DNA of 34,881 nt from Wenzhouxiangella sp. 15190 (GTDB taxonomy: Bacteria; Pseudomonadota; Gammaproteobacteria; Xanthomonadales; Wenzhouxiangellaceae). The stretch is taken from contig NZ_QVMV01000015.1 of NCBI RefSeq assembly GCF_003417465.1, forward strand, positions 1-34,881. The letters are read 5' to 3'. Below the pieces are notes generated by a model. It saw only the letters and a list, made by a program, of their open reading frames with translations. It was not told where the DNA came from and searched no databases. The translations under genes and the position numbers were made by a program. Below are positions 31,143 to 34,881 of the stretch, in pieces. The first letter of the stretch is position 1. Every line of letters starts with the position of its first letter.

Positions 31143-32624
31143 ATGCAACGATTCATTCTTGCGCTTCTCGCCCTCTCCCTGGGCACTTCCGTTCAAGCCG
31201 GCACATCTGGTGAGGCATCGTCCCGTTCAGTGGTCGAGAGCGTCTATACCTTGTTCGCCGTGGGCGACACGGAGGGACTCGCCGGATTGATGGCGCCGGA
31301 TATTGTCTGGAACGAGGCTGAAGGCAATCCCTATGCCGATCTGAACCCCTACATTGGGCCCGAGGCCGTCATGTCCGGTTTGATGGCGCGCCTGGTCAGC
31401 GAATGGGAAGACATCAGCGTTACGCCGCATGAGTATGTCTCCGAAGGCGGTCGCGTCGTGGTCTTCGGCCGCTACAAAGAGACCTGGAAAGCCACCGGCA
31501 AGGAGCTCGACATACCGTTCGTGCATTCATGGATGGTGCAAGACGGCAAACTTGTCGCATTCCAACAATACACTGACACAGCCGCCTTGGTGGCGACGAT
31601 GAATGATCCATCGGCCTCGGGCGACGTCACGCAGTCGCATGTCGGCGCACTGAGGCAGGTCGCGTTGGTGCCAGCCAATCGTTCGCTGGTGCGGCCCGAG
31701 GACGGTGTGATGCTCGCCGACGGCACCCTGCTGATCGCCGACCAGGTGCACGGCCTCGTCGCGCTGAGCCCCGATGGCGCGAAACGCCCGTTCGGCGATT
31801 TCAAGTCAGCAGGACACATTCACGAACCGCCGGCCCGAAGCGCCGGCCCGAACGGCGTCGCGCTGGAGCCCGGCGGGATGCACGTGCTGGTGGCCGATGT
31901 GCTGACCGGGGCCATTTACCGCGTCAACAGCCAAACCGAGCAGGTGGTCCGGATTCATCAGCACGAATTCGGCGTCAATTCCGTCCGGCGCGATCGCAGC
32001 GGCGCGGTCTGGTTTACCCAGTCGACTGAAAACAACGGTCCGCATTCGGAGGCCAGGATGTTCGCGGCCGTTGATGAGAAACCCATGGACGGCGCGCTCT
32101 TTCGCCTCTCGCCGACCAATGATCACGAGCCCTTTCCCGAGCTCCGGCGCATGGATTCCGGACTGGACTTCGCCAATGGCCTGGCGATTGACGAAAAGCG
32201 CGGGTATCTGTACGTGGCGGAAACGATGGCCGATCGCATCATTGGTTACCGATTGTCGGTGCCTACCGGCAGACTGTCGAACCGACGCGTGATCTCCCGG
32301 GTCCCGACACCGGACAACATCGAACTCGATGCCGCCGGGCGGCTCTGGGTCGCCTCGCCGATCGCCAACGCGCTGCTGGTCGTCGATCCCGAATCCGGCG
32401 AATGGTCGACGGCTTTCCATCCGCAAACGGAAGAACACGATCAGCTCATGGTCGAATGGCGGCGTCGAGCCCAAAGCGGCGAACCGCGCCTTGAGCTTTT
32501 TGGCCCGGACATGTGGTCGCCTTTGCCTGGGCTTGTCACCGGCATGATCCTGACGACCGAAGGCGGCCCGATCTACCTGACCGGTCTCGGCGACGCCCTG
32601 GTCCAACTAACGAATTCGGAGTAG
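31143..32624 (+). CDS. Secreted NTF2-like / SMP-30 beta-propeller fusion
   Basis: The 493-residue protein has a Sec signal (cut after about residue 19, VQAG). An NTF2/SnoaL-like domain (about 26-150; VVESVYTLFAVGDTEGLAGL, YKETWKATGKELDIPFVHSW) is followed by an SMP-30/gluconolactonase beta-propeller (about 180-490; ADGTLLIADQVHG, PNGVALEPGGMHVLVAD, DFANGLAIDEKRGYLYVAET, PDNIELDAAGRLWVASP). SMP-30 enzymes are metal-dependent lactonases. The fusion suggests a periplasmic two-step ring-opening or ligand-delivery enzyme, but this is inference. It closes the accessory cluster. Confidence 0.85.
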   Translation: MQRFILALLALSLGTSVQAGTSGEASSRSVVESVYTLFAVGDTEGLAGLMAPDIVWNEAEGNPYADLNPYIGPEAVMSGLMARLVSEWEDISVTPHEYVSEGGRVVVFGRYKETWKATGKELDIPFVHSWMVQDGKLVAFQQYTDTAALVATMNDPSASGDVTQSHVGALRQVALVPANRSLVRPEDGVMLADGTLLIADQVHGLVALSPDGAKRPFGDFKSAGHIHEPPARSAGPNGVALEPGGMHVLVADVLTGAIYRVNSQTEQVVRIHQHEFGVNSVRRDRSGAVWFTQSTENNGPHSEARMFAAVDEKPMDGALFRLSPTNDHEPFPELRRMDSGLDFANGLAIDEKRGYLYVAETMADRIIGYRLSVPTGRLSNRRVISRVPTPDNIELDAAGRLWVASPIANALLVVDPESGEWSTAFHPQTEEHDQLMVEWRRRAQSGEPRLELFGPDMWSPLPGLVTGMILTTEGGPIYLTGLGDALVQLTNSE

Positions 32625-32680
32625 TAGCTGCCGACTTGGAACTTGCCGGTATGGGGCGCGCAGGCAGTGGCCGGATGATC

Positions 32681-32699
32681 GGGCGGGGGCGGGGGCGGG
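32681..32699 (+). promoter_or_regulatory. G-quadruplex motif
   Basis: GGGCGGGGGCGGGGGCGGG has four runs of three or more G separated by single C loops, the most stable class of intramolecular quadruplex. It lies on the coding strand about 137 bp before the aceK ATG. Effect on transcription unknown. Confidence 0.6.
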
Positions 32700-32823
32700 A
32701 CTGCAAACGAGGTATCCGGTCTGTGTACACGCATAGCTACGTGTGGCCCACCAGGTTGTCCGTGGGGGTGTAATCCCGATCCACGCGGGTTTGTTTACGC
32801 CCTGTTGGCGCATCAAAGGGCGC

Positions 32824-32829
32824 TACAAT
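32824..32829 (+). promoter_or_regulatory. Candidate -10 box for leaderless aceK transcript
   Basis: TACAAT matches the sigma-70 -10 consensus at 5 of 6 positions and ends six bases before the aceK ATG, so transcription would start at or within the start codon. No Shine-Dalgarno is present. The -35 is poor (CTGTTG at 32802-32807, 16-bp spacing). Confidence 0.5.
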
Positions 32830-32835
32830 TCCCGC

Positions 32836-34575
32836 ATGTCACGGTTGGTGGACAGTCGGCGCCAGGATCGGCGTCATCGGAATCTGGTCAGTGAAGCCAG
32901 CGGGCTGGTCGTGGCCGGCTTCGACGATTACAACGCCAGTTTCTCCGACATCACCCGTCGTGGCCAACGCCGGTTCGAGAAGGGAGATCGCGCCGGTATG
33001 CGCACTGATGTCGTCGCCCGTCTCGAGCTCTACGACCAGATCGTCAACGAGACCATCTCGCGCCTGGAAGGGCTGCTGGCCAACCGCCTGTTCTCGCGCA
33101 GCATCTGGCGCGACATGCGTGTCGTATTCGCCAGCCTGATTAAGCGCAAGCTCGACGCGGAACTCTACAAGACCTTTTTCAATACCATCACCCGGCGGCT
33201 GTTCAAGACCCGTGGTGTGGATTCGGCCATCGAGTTTGTGGCGTTCGACTTCCAGCCCAGCGATCGCATCACGCACCCGGTTGCACGCTACACCTATATC
33301 GTCGGCGAGCGCCTGGCCGATGCCTTCGGGCGAATTCTGGACGATTACGCATTCGGTCTGCCCTGGGTGGATGCCGAACGCGATGCCGGACGACTGGCCG
33401 GGCGCATGGAACAGGTGCTCGAGGGCGACGAGGCGCTTTCGATCGAGCTGCTCGAAACCGTCTTCTATCGGGAGGGACGCGCCTATCTGGTGGGACGGGT
33501 GCTGGGGCGTACCCGGCATGTACCCTGCGTGATTGCGCTGTGCCGTCGTGACAATGCCATCGCCGTCGACGCCTTGCTGACCCGTCGGCTGCAGTTGAGC
33601 ATCCTGTTCGGTTACACCTACAGCTATTTTCTGGCCGATCTGCCGACCGTGGCCGACGCGGTCGTTTTCCTGCGCAGCCTACTTCCCGACAAGCCGGTGG
33701 ACGAACTCTACTCCGTTCTGGGTCGGGCCAAGCAGGGAAAGACCGAGCGCTATCGCGCTTTCCGACGTTACATGAGCGATCATCCTGATGAACGTTTCGA
33801 GGTGGCCGAGGGCAAGCGGGGCATGGTCATGGCGGTGTTCACGCTGCCCGGCTACCCCCTGGTATTCAAGCTTCTGCGCGACAAGTTCGCACCGGAGAAG
33901 ACCATCAAGCGCCATCAGGTGATCGAGCGTTACCAACTTGTCTACCGCCACGATCGGGTCGGGCGCCTGCTCGATGTGCAGGAGTTCAAGTCATTGCGTT
34001 TCGAACGCGACCGCTTTGCCCCGGAACTGTTGGAAGAATTGCTGGAGGAGTGTTCGCGGATCGTTCGGGTGGATGGTGACGACCTGGTCATCCGTCACTG
34101 TTATGTCGAGCGGCGGGTACGACCCCTGGATCTTTACCTGTCCGAAGTCGAGGTCGGCGGGGCAAAGCAGGTTCTGGTCGACATGGGGCAGGCGCTGAAG
34201 GATCTGGCGCGTTCGAATATCTTTGCCGGCGACTTGTTGCCCAAGAACTTCGGCGTGACGCGTTCGGGCAGGGTCGTGTTCTACGACTACGACGAACTGG
34301 CCTTGTTGACCGACTGCCGGTTTCGAAGGATGCCGAAAGCCCGCGATGATATCGACATCTATAGCGACGAGACCTGGTTTCACGTGGCCGACAACGATGT
34401 CTTTCCGGAGGAATTTCCCCGTTTCATGGCGCTCAGGCGTGATTACCTGGAGGTCCTCGAGGAAGCCCACGGAGAGCTGTTCGAAGCCGAGTGGTGGCAG
34501 GGGATCCAGGAACGAATTGTCTCGGGCGAGGCGCTGGATGTGCCGCCTTATGGAGAGGAGGCGAGGTTGTCCTGA
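32836..34575 (+). CDS. aceK: Isocitrate dehydrogenase kinase/phosphatase
   Basis: Bifunctional enzyme that phosphorylates and dephosphorylates isocitrate dehydrogenase to divert flux into the glyoxylate bypass. The 579-residue protein has the N-terminal regulatory part (DDYNASFSDITRRGQRRFE) and the kinase-like C-terminal half with FKLLRDKFAPEK. The catalytic segment NIFAGDLLPKNFGV and FYDYDEL match E. coli AceK. The start at 32836 gives the family N terminus; the frame from 32743 adds 31 residues of intergenic sequence. aceA and aceB are not adjacent in the window, so aceK appears to stand alone here. Confidence 0.95.
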   Translation: MSRLVDSRRQDRRHRNLVSEASGLVVAGFDDYNASFSDITRRGQRRFEKGDRAGMRTDVVARLELYDQIVNETISRLEGLLANRLFSRSIWRDMRVVFASLIKRKLDAELYKTFFNTITRRLFKTRGVDSAIEFVAFDFQPSDRITHPVARYTYIVGERLADAFGRILDDYAFGLPWVDAERDAGRLAGRMEQVLEGDEALSIELLETVFYREGRAYLVGRVLGRTRHVPCVIALCRRDNAIAVDALLTRRLQLSILFGYTYSYFLADLPTVADAVVFLRSLLPDKPVDELYSVLGRAKQGKTERYRAFRRYMSDHPDERFEVAEGKRGMVMAVFTLPGYPLVFKLLRDKFAPEKTIKRHQVIERYQLVYRHDRVGRLLDVQEFKSLRFERDRFAPELLEELLEECSRIVRVDGDDLVIRHCYVERRVRPLDLYLSEVEVGGAKQVLVDMGQALKDLARSNIFAGDLLPKNFGVTRSGRVVFYDYDELALLTDCRFRRMPKARDDIDIYSDETWFHVADNDVFPEEFPRFMALRRDYLEVLEEAHGELFEAEWWQGIQERIVSGEALDVPPYGEEARLS

Positions 34576-34881
34576 GGTCTAAGCGATAAGGCGTTAGCGA
34601 TGGGTCATCGCATGCTTGGTCGCCAGATCGGCTAGTTGCCGAGCGGCCGCTGTGACGGCTTCGACAAGTCAACTTCTGTTTCGCCCGGCGCGCTTCGCGC
34701 GCTCTTGCGGCGAGTTACTTTTTTCTCGCGCGAAAAAAGTAACCAAAAGCGCGCTTAAAAGATTGCGGATGCACCGCAGGACCAACCGGACGTGCGGGCT
34801 TCAGGATCTTGCTTCCGCCTTCGCTCCAGCTCCGTCTAGACACATGGCGTCTTCGACGTCCCTGGGGCGTAATCGGCATTC
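34576..34881. repeat. Non-coding tail with two strong stem-loops
   Basis: These 306 bases after aceK hold no credible gene. GCGCGC-TTC-GCGCGC (34688-34702) forms a tight hairpin. GTTACTTTTTTC (34714-34725) and GAAAAAAGTAAC (34732-34743) form a perfect 12-bp stem around TCGCGC. The GTTACTTTTT...AAAAAGTAAC hairpin type recurs between genes in many proteobacteria, Lysobacterales among them, and is often mis-translated as short basic ORFs. It could end aceK transcription in either direction. Confidence 0.65.

Larger units (their letters stand above)
32625..32835. other. Intergenic region upstream of aceK
   Basis: A 211-bp gap without a gene. It contains a G-quadruplex motif (32681-32699), an 8-bp palindrome GTGTACAC (32723-32730) and a -10-like box directly before aceK. 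No intrinsic terminator with a T-run was seen for the SMP-30 fusion gene. Confidence 0.5.

Overview
The window is about 34.9 kb of GC-rich, gene-dense DNA with long operons, many 1-4 bp gene overlaps and only housekeeping-type recombinase content. Gene families and orders (mlaFEDCBA, hslVU, xerC-DUF484-dapF-lptM, algR-like regulator-hemC-hemD-hemX-hemY, pilSR, sucCD, nadE, aceK) point to a gammaproteobacterium. The sequence style and the winged-helix/TolB/TPR regulator suggest a Chromatiales/Lysobacterales-type lineage such as Wenzhouxiangellaceae; that placement is inference, not proof. No rRNA, tRNA, CRISPR array, insertion sequence or prophage was recognised.

Layout. 75-3786 (minus): complete Mla phospholipid-transport operon, outer-membrane lipoprotein MlaA included. 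4042-5943 (minus): HslVU protease. 6145-8778 (minus): xerC, a DUF484 gene, dapF and lptM. From 8777 (plus), divergent with overlapping start codons: a carboxylesterase, a LytTR response regulator and hemC, then a 271-bp leader with an intrinsic terminator, then hemD, hemX and hemY. 14707-20111 (minus): pilS, pilR, egtB and egtD, linking type-IV-pilus-type signalling genes to ergothioneine genes. 20409-24170 (plus): sucC, sucD, nadE. 24443-32624 (plus): an accessory block headed by a SARP-like DNA-binding/TolB/TPR regulator, then a DUF418 membrane protein, a secreted small protein, a short coupled reading frame, a multi-pass membrane protein, three NTF2-like domains, a VOC enzyme and an NTF2-SMP-30 fusion. 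32836-34575 (plus): aceK. The last 306 bases hold only intergenic stem-loops.

Two things stand out. (1) Four intergenic sites carry arrays of degenerate 7-base units, mostly of the form YGAANNN. Three are arranged as two opposed arms with a small hairpin at the tip, forming long stem-loops that begin at or next to stop codons. The unit differs from site to site: CGAAATY beside hslVU/xerC, TGAAGTG between hemY and egtD, TGAAACC between sucD and nadE. (2) The accessory block has a readable control region. Three 7-bp direct repeats with exact 11-bp periodicity, the architecture of SARP operators, lie just downstream of the SARP-like regulator and just upstream of the DUF418 gene. Perfect TGTGA-N6-TCACA (CRP/Clp-type) sites lie both upstream of the regulator and upstream of DUF418. 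Together they look like a small regulatory circuit joining a catabolite-type regulator to a SARP-like activator and a membrane/detoxification cluster.

Other leads are a structured attenuator-like leader before hemD, a canonical G-quadruplex motif plus a leaderless-type promoter before aceK, and divergent genes whose ATG codons share two bases.
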